From: Ureibacillus composti
Lineage (GTDB): Bacteria; Bacillota; Bacilli; Bacillales_A; Planococcaceae
Reading direction: 5' to 3'
NCBI GenBank assembly: GCA_030348875.1
Contig: JAUCEP010000002.1
Location: 1,381,001-1,445,000 of the forward strand
DNA: 64,000 nucleotides
The notes under the pieces were generated by a model. It was given only the letters and a program-made list of their open reading frames with translations, had not been told where the DNA came from and made no database searches. The translations under genes were made by a program, and so were the position numbers. Positions 34,538 through 43,732 of this stretch are shown here, piece after piece; the first letter of the stretch is position 1; every line of letters starts with the position of its first letter.

Positions 34538-35914
34538 ATGAATGAAGTCGAAAAAAAATCGACAATTGGTAAAGATGAGGCTTTGTCTGCAGTACCTTTA
34601 AATGAACGACAACACTGGATGACACCAACGATGATATTTGGAGGTCTTGAGTTTACGATACCAGTATTAATGGTAGGAGCTTCTCTCGCAGGGGGGTTCT
34701 CTTTAACAGAAATACTATTAATAGTATTAGTGTCTATGGTTATCTTTCAATGGCCAGGAAACTTTGTTCAAGGATATATGGGTGCGAAAACGGGTCGTTC
34801 ATCATCGGTTATTGCAAAATCAAGCTTTGGTGCACTTCAAGCTAGATTTATAGTAGGATTGACTATTTTTGTAGTTTCTATGGGGTGGTGGGCTCTTCAA
34901 ACAGCAGTTGCAGGGAATGCTATATCTGCAATGTTTGGAATCGATTATATGACCGAATGGTTTTCATGGGCATTAATTACCGTAATAGCAGGTGCACTAT
35001 TTGCTCTTCCAGCCATCATTGGATACTCATCAATGAAATGGACAGATTATATTGCGGTGCCAGCGGGTCTTATTTTAATTATTGGAGGCATCTATTTAGC
35101 GTTTAAGAATATGGGCTGGGAAACAATTACTTCTTGGGATCCTGAACCTAATATGACAATCTTGGCCGCAATAAGTCTTGTGATTGGCGTTAATGTATCT
35201 CAATGGGTGATTGCATCAGATTATACTAGATATGCAAAGCCTAAAGTTAGTGATAATTTAATTATCCCTATAGGAATTATTGGTGTAGGAATTCCTTTAT
35301 TTTACGTTGGAGCAATCATGTCTGTAGGGGTAGGAGAAGCGGATATTGTAACCGTTATGTTAAATATGGGATTCCCTGTGTGGGGGTTCTTAATCCTATG
35401 GTTTGCCACTTGGACTAGTCAAATTGTAAATAACTATAGCATGGGCTTAGCGTTAGCAAATATGTTAAATGTAAACTCTGGGAAAGGTCGTGCTCTATTA
35501 ACATTAGGAGGAACAGTTATTGCCATTATCATAGCCCTTGCAGGAATTCTAGATTATTTCACAGATTTCTTATATATGACAGCATTGATTTATCCAGCAA
35601 TTGCAGGTGTCATGATGAGCGATTTCTTCTTAATACGTAAACAACAATGGGCTGACAACAAAGGCTGGAATTGGATGGCAACAATTGCGTTAGTTGTCGG
35701 AACTTATGTTGGTTACCTTACTCAATACGTTTATCCTTTTGGACTACCCGCTGTGCAATCATTATTAGTCTCAATCGTCGTATACTATATCGCGATGAAA
35801 ATAAAAGGTTCGGTTGCACCAGATGAATTCACTAAAGTAGTTATTGAAGATATTAAATCTGAAGCTATTGAAGTGGAAGTAAAACAGGTTAAAGAAAAAG
35901 AAAGTGTAATTTAG
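34538..35914 (+). CDS. NCS1-family permease (CodB/hydantoin type)
   Basis: The 458-residue membrane protein has about twelve hydrophobic segments. It carries the NCS1 pattern of the cytosine/purine/hydantoin symporters (TPTMIFGGLEFTIPVLMVGA, FQWPGNFVQGYMGAKTGRSS, SFGALQARFIVG). ATG 34538 is preferred to the TTG at 34517. NCS1 carriers import nucleobases, allantoin or hydantoins with sodium or protons. As the last gene of the hydantoinase operon it probably brings in the ring substrate. Its TAG stop overlaps a GGGACA repeat. Confidence 0.87.
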   Translation: MNEVEKKSTIGKDEALSAVPLNERQHWMTPTMIFGGLEFTIPVLMVGASLAGGFSLTEILLIVLVSMVIFQWPGNFVQGYMGAKTGRSSSVIAKSSFGALQARFIVGLTIFVVSMGWWALQTAVAGNAISAMFGIDYMTEWFSWALITVIAGALFALPAIIGYSSMKWTDYIAVPAGLILIIGGIYLAFKNMGWETITSWDPEPNMTILAAISLVIGVNVSQWVIASDYTRYAKPKVSDNLIIPIGIIGVGIPLFYVGAIMSVGVGEADIVTVMLNMGFPVWGFLILWFATWTSQIVNNYSMGLALANMLNVNSGKGRALLTLGGTVIAIIIALAGILDYFTDFLYMTALIYPAIAGVMMSDFFLIRKQQWADNKGWNWMATIALVVGTYVGYLTQYVYPFGLPAVQSLLVSIVVYYIAMKIKGSVAPDEFTKVVIEDIKSEAIEVEVKQVKEKESVI

Positions 35915-36087
35915 GGACATAGGGGACAGGTTCCTCGTCCCAGTTTTTAGATTAAAAGAATTCTATATTTTGCAAGTGCTCACTTATCAATGTAAGTGAG
36001 CTTTACTTATGGTTAAAGGTACGCAGAGACAGGTACATTATCCCGTTTCGATAGAATTGGGACAATGTACCTGTCCCCCCTGTCCCA
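35914..36087. repeat. Composite repeat, copy 1 (GGGACA form A, hairpin, GGGACA form B)
   Basis: Form A lies at 35914-35942. It is followed by TTTAGATTAAAAGAATTC, an ATATTTT segment, and a hairpin GCTCACTTA (35978-35986) / TAAGTGAGC (35993-36001). Form B (GGGACAATGTACCTGTCCC, then TGTCCCA) lies at 36058-36087. The same layout recurs at 37808-37925 and 44934-45089. Confidence 0.7.
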
Positions 36088-36177
36088 GTTCTCAAATGGT
36101 AGATTTCAGCATACCTTATTTCGGATGTTACAGTTGTATGTTTTAAGCATTTCCGATTATCTAAGGGGGCGACTTTT

Positions 36178-37806
36178 ATCACGAATAACGTGCTATTTAA
36201 TGAAGTGAACCTTTTTGTGCAGCAATATGAAGAGCCTATTTCTTCTGTCACCGACTTACTTTGTGACCGGCATGATGAAGAGCGAATTGCATTCCATTAT
36301 GTAGAAGCAGGTGGTTTGAAACGTAGTTATTCATATCGCGAGCTCAAGCGAGACTCTTTGATTTTTGCCAATGTATTAAAGTCAATGGGGGTTCAAAAGG
36401 GTAGTCGAGTTGCGGTTTTATTGCCGAAAGGTCCGGAATTAATTATATCCGTGTTAGCCATCTGGCGTTTAGGTGCTATCCATGTTCCAATTTTTACTGG
36501 TTTTGGTCCGCAAGCTGTATTTTATCGTGTTGAAAATAGCGGTGCTGAGATTGTGATTACGGATGCCCACAATCGTCCTAAGTTAAATGGAGCCCAAGCT
36601 GGTACGGATACCGGTTCTGAAACCAAAGCGAAGATCATTACTGTTCATGCCAATTCAGAAGAGGGCGATTTGGATTATTGGTCATCATTTAAGGATGTCC
36701 AACCATTAGAACGAAATGAAGTTGTCACAAAGGATGATGTATTTATTATTCTTTATACGCCTGGAACTACTGGACATCCAAAAGGTGTGCAGGTACCTGT
36801 GTTTGCTCTGGCTTCTTTTGAAACTTATATGCGATTAGGGTTAGATGTCCAAAAAGGCGATGTTTATTGGAATATGGCGGATCCAGGTGGGGGCTATGGA
36901 TTATATTATGGATTGATCGGGCCGTTACTTCTTGGCGAAACGTTTATTTTAGATAATTCGCCTTTCCATGTTCAACAAGTATTCCAAGTGCTTCAAGACT
37001 ATAAAGTTACTAATCTTGCCGGGTTCCCAAATGTCTATCGTTCAATGCGTGCGGAAGGGGTAGACAATCGTTTAAAGGAAAAGTTATGTCTCCGTGTTTT
37101 ATCAAGCGCTGGCGAACCGTTAAACTTCGATGTGATCCAGTGGGCAGAGAATGCTTTAGGCATCCCAATCTATGATCATTACGGGCAAACCGAGCAAGGT
37201 GCGCTCATCAATAATCACCATCATCCTCAATTGCAGCACACCTACAAACCAGGAACGATGGGGCAACCAATGCCGGGGTTTCGACTAACAATTGTAAATG
37301 ACTATGCTGAAGAAGTTGGTCCCAATATTGAAGGTCAAATCTGTATTGATACCGTACATTCTCCGCTGTTTTGGTTTAAAGGCTACTATCAAAACGAGGA
37401 GAAAACACGAAAAAGTTTTATGTTAGGTTCACGATATTATTTAACGGGTGATAATGCTAGTTATGATGAGGAAGGGTATTTCTATTTTTCAGGACGACAT
37501 GACGATATGATTTTAAGTAATGGATATCGAATAAGTCCGTTTGATGTTGAAAGCTCAATCATGCAGCATGAAGCTGTTACGGAAACAGCCGTTGTTGGCG
37601 CCCCCGACCTGCAGCGTGGCGAGGTCGTGAAAGCTTATATTGTGCTAAAAGAAAATTTCACGCCTAGTGAGGAATTAGCAAAGGGGATCCAACAATTTGT
37701 TAAAGGGAATTTGTCTGCATACGAGTATCCCCGTCTAATTGAATTCGTAGAGGCTATACCCAAAACCCCGAGTGGTAAAATGCAGCGTTTTCTTTTGCGG
37801 GGGTAG
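36178..37806 (+). CDS. AMP-forming acyl-CoA synthetase (acetyl/medium-chain type)
   Basis: This enzyme of about 540 residues belongs to the ANL adenylating superfamily. It activates a carboxylic acid with ATP and then CoA. Motifs are LYTPGTTGHPKGV (A3; proline replaces the usual serine), YDHYGQTEQGAL (A5), YYLTGDNASYDEEGYFYFSG (A7/A8) and the catalytic lysine in KTPSGKMQRF near the C-terminus. The acid is not identifiable. Start: the GTG at 36190 lies 20 bases from AAGGGGG, but an in-frame ATC at 36178 lies 8 bases from it, so a rare ATC start is possible. The gene is bracketed by GGGACA repeats. Confidence 0.85.
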   Translation: MTNNVLFNEVNLFVQQYEEPISSVTDLLCDRHDEERIAFHYVEAGGLKRSYSYRELKRDSLIFANVLKSMGVQKGSRVAVLLPKGPELIISVLAIWRLGAIHVPIFTGFGPQAVFYRVENSGAEIVITDAHNRPKLNGAQAGTDTGSETKAKIITVHANSEEGDLDYWSSFKDVQPLERNEVVTKDDVFIILYTPGTTGHPKGVQVPVFALASFETYMRLGLDVQKGDVYWNMADPGGGYGLYYGLIGPLLLGETFILDNSPFHVQQVFQVLQDYKVTNLAGFPNVYRSMRAEGVDNRLKEKLCLRVLSSAGEPLNFDVIQWAENALGIPIYDHYGQTEQGALINNHHHPQLQHTYKPGTMGQPMPGFRLTIVNDYAEEVGPNIEGQICIDTVHSPLFWFKGYYQNEEKTRKSFMLGSRYYLTGDNASYDEEGYFYFSGRHDDMILSNGYRISPFDVESSIMQHEAVTETAVVGAPDLQRGEVVKAYIVLKENFTPSEELAKGIQQFVKGNLSAYEYPRLIEFVEAIPKTPSGKMQRFLLRG

Positions 37807-37807
37807 G

Positions 37808-37925
37808 TGGGACAGAGGGGACAGGTACCGCGTCCCAATTTTAGATTGAAAGAATTCGATATTTTCCAAAGTGCTCACTTTTTACTAGAAGTGAGCTTTT
37901 GTTTGTCGTAAAAGGTTGGTGAGAG
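37808..37925. repeat. Composite repeat, copy 2
   Basis: Form A GGGACA repeat (37808-37837), then TTTTAGATTGAAAGAATTCG, then hairpin GCTCACTT (37873-37880) / AAGTGAGC (37889-37896) with TTTTG. It begins one base after the acyl-CoA synthetase stop, so the hairpin may serve as that gene's terminator. Confidence 0.7.
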
Positions 37926-38267
37926 CAGACGTGAATGTAATTAAATTCCACAATCACCAATGAAAAGGTTGATTTTTTAAAGCCTTGTCAATGATCTATA
38001 TAGTCGAGTGTTAAAGCCGAGGTACCATAATGCATAAAGCTCGAGGGACAGACCGGTTTTAAAGGTTAGGTGCACAATATTAAATTGTTGTAAAGAAGAT
38101 CTAGAGCATTCAAGGGACACAGGTATAGATTTCGTGGAAAAGTACTGAAATTGACGATTTTGTCACATAGTATTTAATGCAAATTGACCTATTGATTACT
38201 AGGGAGAACGTGGAAATAGGTTTGTTGGCGCAATTGAATTTAACATACATGTACAACTCTAAAAAAC
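37926..38267. other. Intergenic stretch without a supportable gene
   Basis: About 340 AT-rich bases lie between the synthetase and the terminator of the convergent glcDF operon. I see no open frame with a start site, no tRNA and no strong palindrome. Confidence 0.4.
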
Positions 38268-38302
38268 TTCAGCACGATGGAAACCTGCGCCATCGTGCTG
38301 AA
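38268..38302 (-). terminator. Terminator of the glcDF operon
   Basis: TTCAGCACGATGG and CCATCGTGCTGAA form a 13-bp perfect stem. On the minus strand GTTTTTTAG follows. Outer arms CAACTCT/AGAGTTG extend the structure. Confidence 0.85.
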
Positions 38303-38375
38303 CTTTAAGAGTTGAAATTTTTCTATAATAACTTTGTCTTTGAAATTACTGAGCTTAAAATCGTTAGAAAGAAGC

Positions 38376-39680
38376 TCATGAGATCCCAGAGGCTTCAGCT
38401 AAATATTCAACCAGATGCAGAGCGCGCATTGAATGAGAGAGTTCCTCCCGTTCTATACCGAGTTTCATCTGTATTAGGCAGCCTGGATTGGTTGTAATAA
38501 TAACGGCTGCATTTGTCGCTTTCGTATGCTTCATTTTTTCATCAAGAATCTGCATTGAAGCATCATAATTCACGATATTATAAATACCTGCCGATCCGCA
38601 GCACATGTCTGCCTGATTCATTTCAATAAAATGTATTCCAGGGATACTTTTCAATAATTCCAAAGGTTCCTGAGTCACTTTTTGAACATTGGTCATATGA
38701 CAGGAACGCTGATAAGTTACTCTTTCACCGTGACGTGGCTGCATATCTGGCAAGCCACCGCAAGCAACAAGTATCTGACTAATATCTCTTGATTTAGCAG
38801 AGAAATTAGCTGCTCTTTCGGCCCACACTTTGTCATTCGAAAGTAAATGTCCATATTCATAAAGCTGGGCGCCGCAACCTCCTGCATTATTAACAATAAA
38901 ATCTGCATTTATTTGTTCAAATGCGAGAATGTTTTGTTTTGCAAGGTGACGAGCTTCGTCCATTTCTCCAGCATGAGCTTGAAGCGCTCCACAACAGGTT
39001 TGTTTTGGAACCACTACAACATTACAGCCTGCTTCTGAAAGTAACTTAATAGATAATTGGTTAATACGATGGAACATGGAGTCCATAATACAGCCAGTAA
39101 AAAAGGCAACAGTATATTTTACTTTATGCTTTGCTTTCACTTCGGTTGGTGCTTGACTACGTTCTATAGGGGAAACAGGAGTAGGGATAACAGATTCGAA
39201 AGTGCCCAAGTTATATGGAACCTTTTCTACAATACCAGAAGTTCGGGCTAATTTTTGCAATCCGCTTTTTTTATACAGCCAGATAGAATGACCAGTTACA
39301 TTCATCCACTTCTTGCTTGGGACCACTTTGTTTAACATAGCTTTTCGCAACAGTCGTGCTGGAAAGGAAAATCTTTTACGTTTTACAATTGCAGCACGTG
39401 CCGCTTCTAGGATTGAACCATATTCAACGCCTGTCGGACAAGCTGTTTCACACGCACGGCAGCCCAAACATAAATTTAGTGGTTCTTCAAGAATTGATAA
39501 ATCCGTAATTTTTCCTTCACCGACCATCTTTACTAAATTAATACGGCCACGAGGTGAGTGAGTCTCTTTACCGAAAGTGGCATATGTTGGGCACACAGGT
39601 AAGCAATATCCGCACTGAACGCAATTTTTTGTTTTGTCGTACTGAAGTTCTTCTCTTAAATCTTTAAGTGATACCGTCAC
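38376..39680 (-). CDS. glcF: Glycolate oxidase iron-sulfur subunit
   Basis: The 434-residue protein has two ferredoxin-type clusters (CVQCGYCLPVCP at residues 20-31 and CLGCRACETACPTG near residues 71-84). It also has two CCG domains (CCGALQAHAGE near 229, CCGSAGIYNI near 361) typical of GlcF and related lactate/glycolate oxidoreductase subunits. It passes electrons from the flavin subunit to the respiratory chain at the membrane. Its start lies next to the stop of the glcD gene upstream on the same strand, so the two are co-expressed. No glcE is present, as in Bacillus. Confidence 0.88.
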   Translation of the reverse strand: MTVSLKDLREELQYDKTKNCVQCGYCLPVCPTYATFGKETHSPRGRINLVKMVGEGKITDLSILEEPLNLCLGCRACETACPTGVEYGSILEAARAAIVKRKRFSFPARLLRKAMLNKVVPSKKWMNVTGHSIWLYKKSGLQKLARTSGIVEKVPYNLGTFESVIPTPVSPIERSQAPTEVKAKHKVKYTVAFFTGCIMDSMFHRINQLSIKLLSEAGCNVVVVPKQTCCGALQAHAGEMDEARHLAKQNILAFEQINADFIVNNAGGCGAQLYEYGHLLSNDKVWAERAANFSAKSRDISQILVACGGLPDMQPRHGERVTYQRSCHMTNVQKVTQEPLELLKSIPGIHFIEMNQADMCCGSAGIYNIVNYDASMQILDEKMKHTKATNAAVIITTNPGCLIQMKLGIEREELSHSMRALHLVEYLAEASGIS

Positions 39681-39681
39681 A

Positions 39682-41091
39682 TCAGCTCAACTCCAATTTT
39701 TGACCTGGTTCAGGAAAAATCTTACCAGGATTCATGATATTGTTTGGGTCCCATACTTTTTTAATACGTTTCATCATATCAAGGCCGACTACACCGAGTT
39801 CCATTTCCATAAACGGTGCTTTCATTGTTCCAATACCGTGCTCACCTGACAGTGTCCCCCCAAGCTCAACAGCAGCCGTAAAAATCTCTGCAACAGCTTG
39901 TTCAACTCGAAGCATTTCTTCCTGATCTGTTTTATCACAAATGATATTAGGATGAAGGTTACCATCCCCGGCATGACCAAACACAACAAGATGAATACCG
40001 TATTTATCGCGTATTTTCAACAATCTTTCACACATTTCAGGTATTTTGCTTCGAGGGACAGTAGCGTCTTCAGAGATTTTCGTCGGCTTAATACGTACGA
40101 TGGCTGGTGAAACTAGTTTACGAGCTTTCCAAAGTTCTGCTTCCTCGGCTTTATCCTTTGGAATTCGAACTTCTCGTGCTCCTACAGTACGACATAAAGC
40201 AGCTGCTTGTTCCATTTCTTCTCTCAAAGAGAGAGGATGGCCATCCAGTTCAATTAAGATGAGTGCTGCTGCGTCAGTTGGTAAACCAAGGGGCTCAAAT
40301 TTCTCAACTGCCACAAGAGAAGCTTGATCCATCAACTCCATTTTGGATGGAAAAATACCAGAAGAAAGAATCTTAGAAATAGCACTACCGGCATCAACGA
40401 GACTATCAAAAATCGCCATGATGGTCCCGGTGGCCTGTGGTTTTGGAATGAGTCTCAATACTGCTTTTGTTATAATACCAAGTGTTCCTTCTGAGCCCAC
40501 AATTAGTTTTGTTAAATCATAACCGGTTACATTCTTTACTGTTTTCCCGCCGGTTTTAATGATTTCTCCTTCGGGCGTAATTATTTCAAGACCGATGACG
40601 GAATCTTTTGTCACGCCGTACTTTAGTCCTCTTGGGCCACCGGAGTTCTCTGCTAAATTACCGCCAATTGTAGAGACGTGAGAACTGCTAGGATCTGGTG
40701 GATACATTAGTCCTTTTTGTTCAGCGGCTCTATGAATCTCTGCCGTTAGAACACCTGGGGAAACGATTGCAATGAGATCCTCTTCATGAATTTCAAGTAA
40801 ATCGTTCATAACAGATAGATCTAAGACCATTCCTCCTTTAACAGGAAGAGGACCTCCACTTAAACTTGTTGCCTGACCACGTGGATAAATAGGAATTCTT
40901 TCACGATTCGCAAGCTTCACAAGTGAGACTAATTCGTCAACGTTTTTAGTTTGAATAACGATATCTGGCAAATATGTTCCAAAAGAACCGTCGAATGAAT
41001 AACTAAAACGATCACTTTCATCTATAAGTACTCTTCCTGTCTTTACGATTGCCTTGATTTCTTCAATATGACGATTGGTAACTACTTTCAA
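39682..41091 (-). CDS. glcD: Glycolate oxidase FAD-binding subunit
   Basis: The 469-residue flavoprotein has the FAD_binding_4 region (PRGQATSLSGGPLPVKGGMV near residues 63-82, SSHVSTIGGNLAENSGGPRG near 137-156). Its C-terminal oxidase domain has FGHAGDGNLHPN near residue 372 and LSGEHGIGTMK near 417. It oxidises glycolate or a similar 2-hydroxyacid such as D-lactate to the 2-oxoacid. It lies 24 bases after the GntR regulator and one base before glcF, forming a three-gene operon. Confidence 0.88.
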   Translation of the reverse strand: MKVVTNRHIEEIKAIVKTGRVLIDESDRFSYSFDGSFGTYLPDIVIQTKNVDELVSLVKLANRERIPIYPRGQATSLSGGPLPVKGGMVLDLSVMNDLLEIHEEDLIAIVSPGVLTAEIHRAAEQKGLMYPPDPSSSHVSTIGGNLAENSGGPRGLKYGVTKDSVIGLEIITPEGEIIKTGGKTVKNVTGYDLTKLIVGSEGTLGIITKAVLRLIPKPQATGTIMAIFDSLVDAGSAISKILSSGIFPSKMELMDQASLVAVEKFEPLGLPTDAAALILIELDGHPLSLREEMEQAAALCRTVGAREVRIPKDKAEEAELWKARKLVSPAIVRIKPTKISEDATVPRSKIPEMCERLLKIRDKYGIHLVVFGHAGDGNLHPNIICDKTDQEEMLRVEQAVAEIFTAAVELGGTLSGEHGIGTMKAPFMEMELGVVGLDMMKRIKKVWDPNNIMNPGKIFPEPGQKLELS

Positions 41092-41115
41092 TTAATCCTC
41101 ATCCTTTCTGTTTGG

Positions 41116-41823
41116 CTAAAGTGTGTAATCGTTTATTAATAAGCTTATTTTTTCTTCTGCATTTCTTAAATGAATCTGACATAGTATTTTTGCCAACTCA
41201 GGCTCTTCTGCTTCAATCGCAAGTAATATATCTCGATGTTCTTTGAGAACCGCTTCACGCCTTTGTTTTAACTCTATATTTGGACGGAGAGTAATTTGTA
41301 ATGTTTTTTCGTAAAGTGAAGTTAAATTATCTTGTGTTTGGATTAAAATAGGGTTTTGTGAAGCTAGAATAATAGATCGATGAAACTCTATATCTTCCTT
41401 TTTGGCGGTTGTAACTTTTTCAATCGATTTATCTTCCCAGTCGCTAAATATTCTTTTCATGTTTTCAAGTTGTTCCGGAGTGCGTCGGAGGGCAGCTAAG
41501 TAAGCAGCTTCCGGCTCCAAAATTTTCCTCATTTCAAAGAGATATTTAATATTGTCAATATCGTCAGTATCAATATGAATACGTTGAATAAAATTTGAAT
41601 TAGTAGATTCTTCTACATAACTTCCCCCGCCTTGACGTGATTTGATGACACCTGCAGCACGCAACATGCTTAGCGCTTCACGGATTGGAACTCTGCTTAC
41701 TCCAAATTGAGCAGTTAATTCCATTTCAGTTGGCAGCTTTGAACCTGGAGGAAATTTTCCTGTTTCAATCATGGTTAATAATTCACGGGCAATTACCTGC
41801 GAAACTTTTTCTTTTTGAGTCAT
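41116..41823 (-). CDS. GntR-family (FadR/FCD subfamily) regulator of the glcDF operon
   Basis: The 235-residue protein has a GntR winged helix (IETGKFPPGSKLPTEMELTA, FGVSRVPIREALSMLRAAGV; residues 17-58) and a C-terminal FCD all-helical ligand domain (residues 85-225, with the metal-binding FHRSI). FCD regulators of this type respond to hydroxyacids such as glycolate, lactate or gluconate. It heads the glcDF operon and faces the MFS/dehydrogenase operon across a 373-base divergent region with several palindromes, so it probably controls both. Confidence 0.87.
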   Translation of the reverse strand: MTQKEKVSQVIARELLTMIETGKFPPGSKLPTEMELTAQFGVSRVPIREALSMLRAAGVIKSRQGGGSYVEESTNSNFIQRIHIDTDDIDNIKYLFEMRKILEPEAAYLAALRRTPEQLENMKRIFSDWEDKSIEKVTTAKKEDIEFHRSIILASQNPILIQTQDNLTSLYEKTLQITLRPNIELKQRREAVLKEHRDILLAIEAEEPELAKILCQIHLRNAEEKISLLINDYTL

Positions 41824-41848
41824 GTTTTTTACTCTCCATTCTCCTAAG

Positions 41849-41979
41849 TTGTCATATAAATTTACAAATTTGTCTTATAAATATAAAATTTTAAATTTAC
41901 AAAATATTGGTTTATGTTTAAAATATAAACAAACTTACTGAATATTGCAATACTTGTAATGCAAATTTGTATTACAAGT
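41849..41979. promoter_or_regulatory. Palindromes in the divergent glc-MFS control region
   Basis: ACTTGTAAT (41952-41960) and ATTACAAGT (41971-41979) form a perfect 9-base inverted repeat around GCAAATTTGT. A related ACAAATTTGT palindrome at 41864-41873 lies beside TTGTCATATAA. They are candidate sites for the adjacent GntR regulator. Confidence 0.5.
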
Positions 41980-42042
41980 TTGAAAGATGAGAAGGGGTAA
42001 GTAACGGTGATTTTATATCAGAAAGTGCTTTTTGAACCAAAA

Positions 42043-42056
42043 TGAAAACACTTACA
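42043..42056 (+). promoter_or_regulatory. Candidate CcpA cre site
   Basis: TGAAAACACTTACA fits the cre consensus TGWNANCGNTNWCA except for A in place of the central G. It lies about 140 bases upstream of the transporter. Confidence 0.35.
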
Positions 42057-42196
42057 ATTCCATATTGTTACAATTTCCAATCCGTGGATTAATTTATTTA
42101 ACTCCACTTAACATAAATTGAAGTTTTATTGTTTCAGGGGTTTAAAACTGTGATTTATTTCAATCTACACGCTTTTATTAATAAGGGGGAATGTGT

Positions 42197-43537
42197 ATGA
42201 ACAATGTGGTTTCATTAGAAAAGCAAACGACTCGAAAAGTTACTAGAAGAATTGTACCGTTTTTAATTATTCTCTATGTTACTGCGTTCCTTGATAGGGC
42301 AAATTTAGGTTATGCTGCTTTGGAAATGAATGAAGCATTAGGCCTAACAAGTCAGATGTTTGGAATCGCTTCGGGTATCTTTTTCATAAGTTATTTTTTA
42401 TGTGAAGTGCCAAGTAATATAATGCTAGAAAAGTTCGGAGCAAAAAAGTGGATTGCACGAATACTTATAACTTGGGGAATTGTTGTTGTTTTAACCGGGT
42501 TCGTTCAAAATGCTACACATTTGTATGTCTTACGTTTTTTATTGGGTGCGTTAGAAGCGGGATTCTTTCCGGGAGTTATTTTGTATTTAACTTATTGGTT
42601 TAGAGCAAAAGAGAGAGCAAAAACAATTGCCATGTTTATGACGGCAATTGCCATATCTTATATTATTGGGGCACCACTTTCTACATGGATTATGGATAAC
42701 ATTCACTGGATGGGATTAGATGGATGGCGCTGGATGTTCGTTATTGAAGGTTCTCCGGCTGTTATTTTAGGGGTTGTTACGTTATTTTACTTAACCAATC
42801 GACCAGAGGAAGCGAAGTGGCTTTCAAGTGAGGAAAAGCAGTGGCTAGTAACTGAATTGGAGAAAGAAAAAGAAGAGAAAGCAAAGGCAGATGCTAATCA
42901 AAAACAAGATGGACACAAACAAACCTTAAGTAATCCACGAGTATGGTATCTGGCATTAATTTACTTTTCGTTTAACATTGGTTTATATGGTATAGGCTTC
43001 TGGCTACCGCAAATCCTTAAAGCTCTTTCGGATGTATTAACGAATACACAAATTGGATTACTTACAATGATTCCTTATATCGCAGGCGCTATTGTAATGA
43101 ATATTTGGTCTCGTAAGTCTGACCGATCAGGGGAGAGACGTATTCATGCGGCTATTCCGTTGATTGTGGGCTCATTTGGACTGTTTGCATCTGGAATGAC
43201 TTCTAATCCGTTTATAGCAATTGCATTTATGACATTAGCTGTAGCAGGTATGTACAGTTTCTATGGTCCTTTTTGGTCTTTGGCCACGCAATTCTTAAGT
43301 ACTTCAGCTGCTGCTGTTGGAATTGCGGCTATTAACTCAATTGGAAATTTAAGTGGATTCGTTGGACCTTATGGTATTGGGATGATTCAAGATGCCACAG
43401 GGAATGTCAGCATTGCGTTGTTCTTCTTAAGTGGGGCTTTATTAATAGCTAGCGTCTTATTGTTTGCAATGCGAAAAAGCCAATTAAAAGAAGTTTCACC
43501 TGATAGTTCCAAAATTGCTGTTGAAACAAATCAATAA
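42197..43537 (+). CDS. MFS transporter, anion:cation symporter (ACS) family
   Basis: The 446-residue, roughly twelve-segment membrane protein has the ACS-family opening (RRIVPFLIILYVTAFLDRAN, then LGYAALEMNEALGL and SYFLCEVPSNIMLEKFGAKK). This family covers phthalate, glucarate, tartrate and galactonate permeases. It probably imports a hydroxy-carboxylate that the neighbouring dehydrogenase and glycolate oxidase handle. ATG 42197 is chosen over ATG 42191 because AAGGGGGA ends 7 bases before the former and touches the latter. Confidence 0.85.
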   Translation: MNNVVSLEKQTTRKVTRRIVPFLIILYVTAFLDRANLGYAALEMNEALGLTSQMFGIASGIFFISYFLCEVPSNIMLEKFGAKKWIARILITWGIVVVLTGFVQNATHLYVLRFLLGALEAGFFPGVILYLTYWFRAKERAKTIAMFMTAIAISYIIGAPLSTWIMDNIHWMGLDGWRWMFVIEGSPAVILGVVTLFYLTNRPEEAKWLSSEEKQWLVTELEKEKEEKAKADANQKQDGHKQTLSNPRVWYLALIYFSFNIGLYGIGFWLPQILKALSDVLTNTQIGLLTMIPYIAGAIVMNIWSRKSDRSGERRIHAAIPLIVGSFGLFASGMTSNPFIAIAFMTLAVAGMYSFYGPFWSLATQFLSTSAAAVGIAAINSIGNLSGFVGPYGIGMIQDATGNVSIALFFLSGALLIASVLLFAMRKSQLKEVSPDSSKIAVETNQ

Positions 43538-43732
43538 TCTTTTTATTTAGTACATGCTTTATAAAATATTAATTTCAATAAACTTGTCTTTCTATTTTTC
43601 TGAAGATTAAGAATGTAGGTACGTACATGTGATGGCGCAAAAAACAGCAGTAGCAACCGGAAATTAATGAACTGAATAATATTTAACTTCTTATATAAAA
43701 GTGAGTAAAAAACAAAAAGGGGAGGAAAACGG

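Noticed and set aside
37926-38267. Possible pseudogene between the acyl-CoA synthetase and glcF
   Set aside because: No frame shows recognisable homology; stop codons in all frames.
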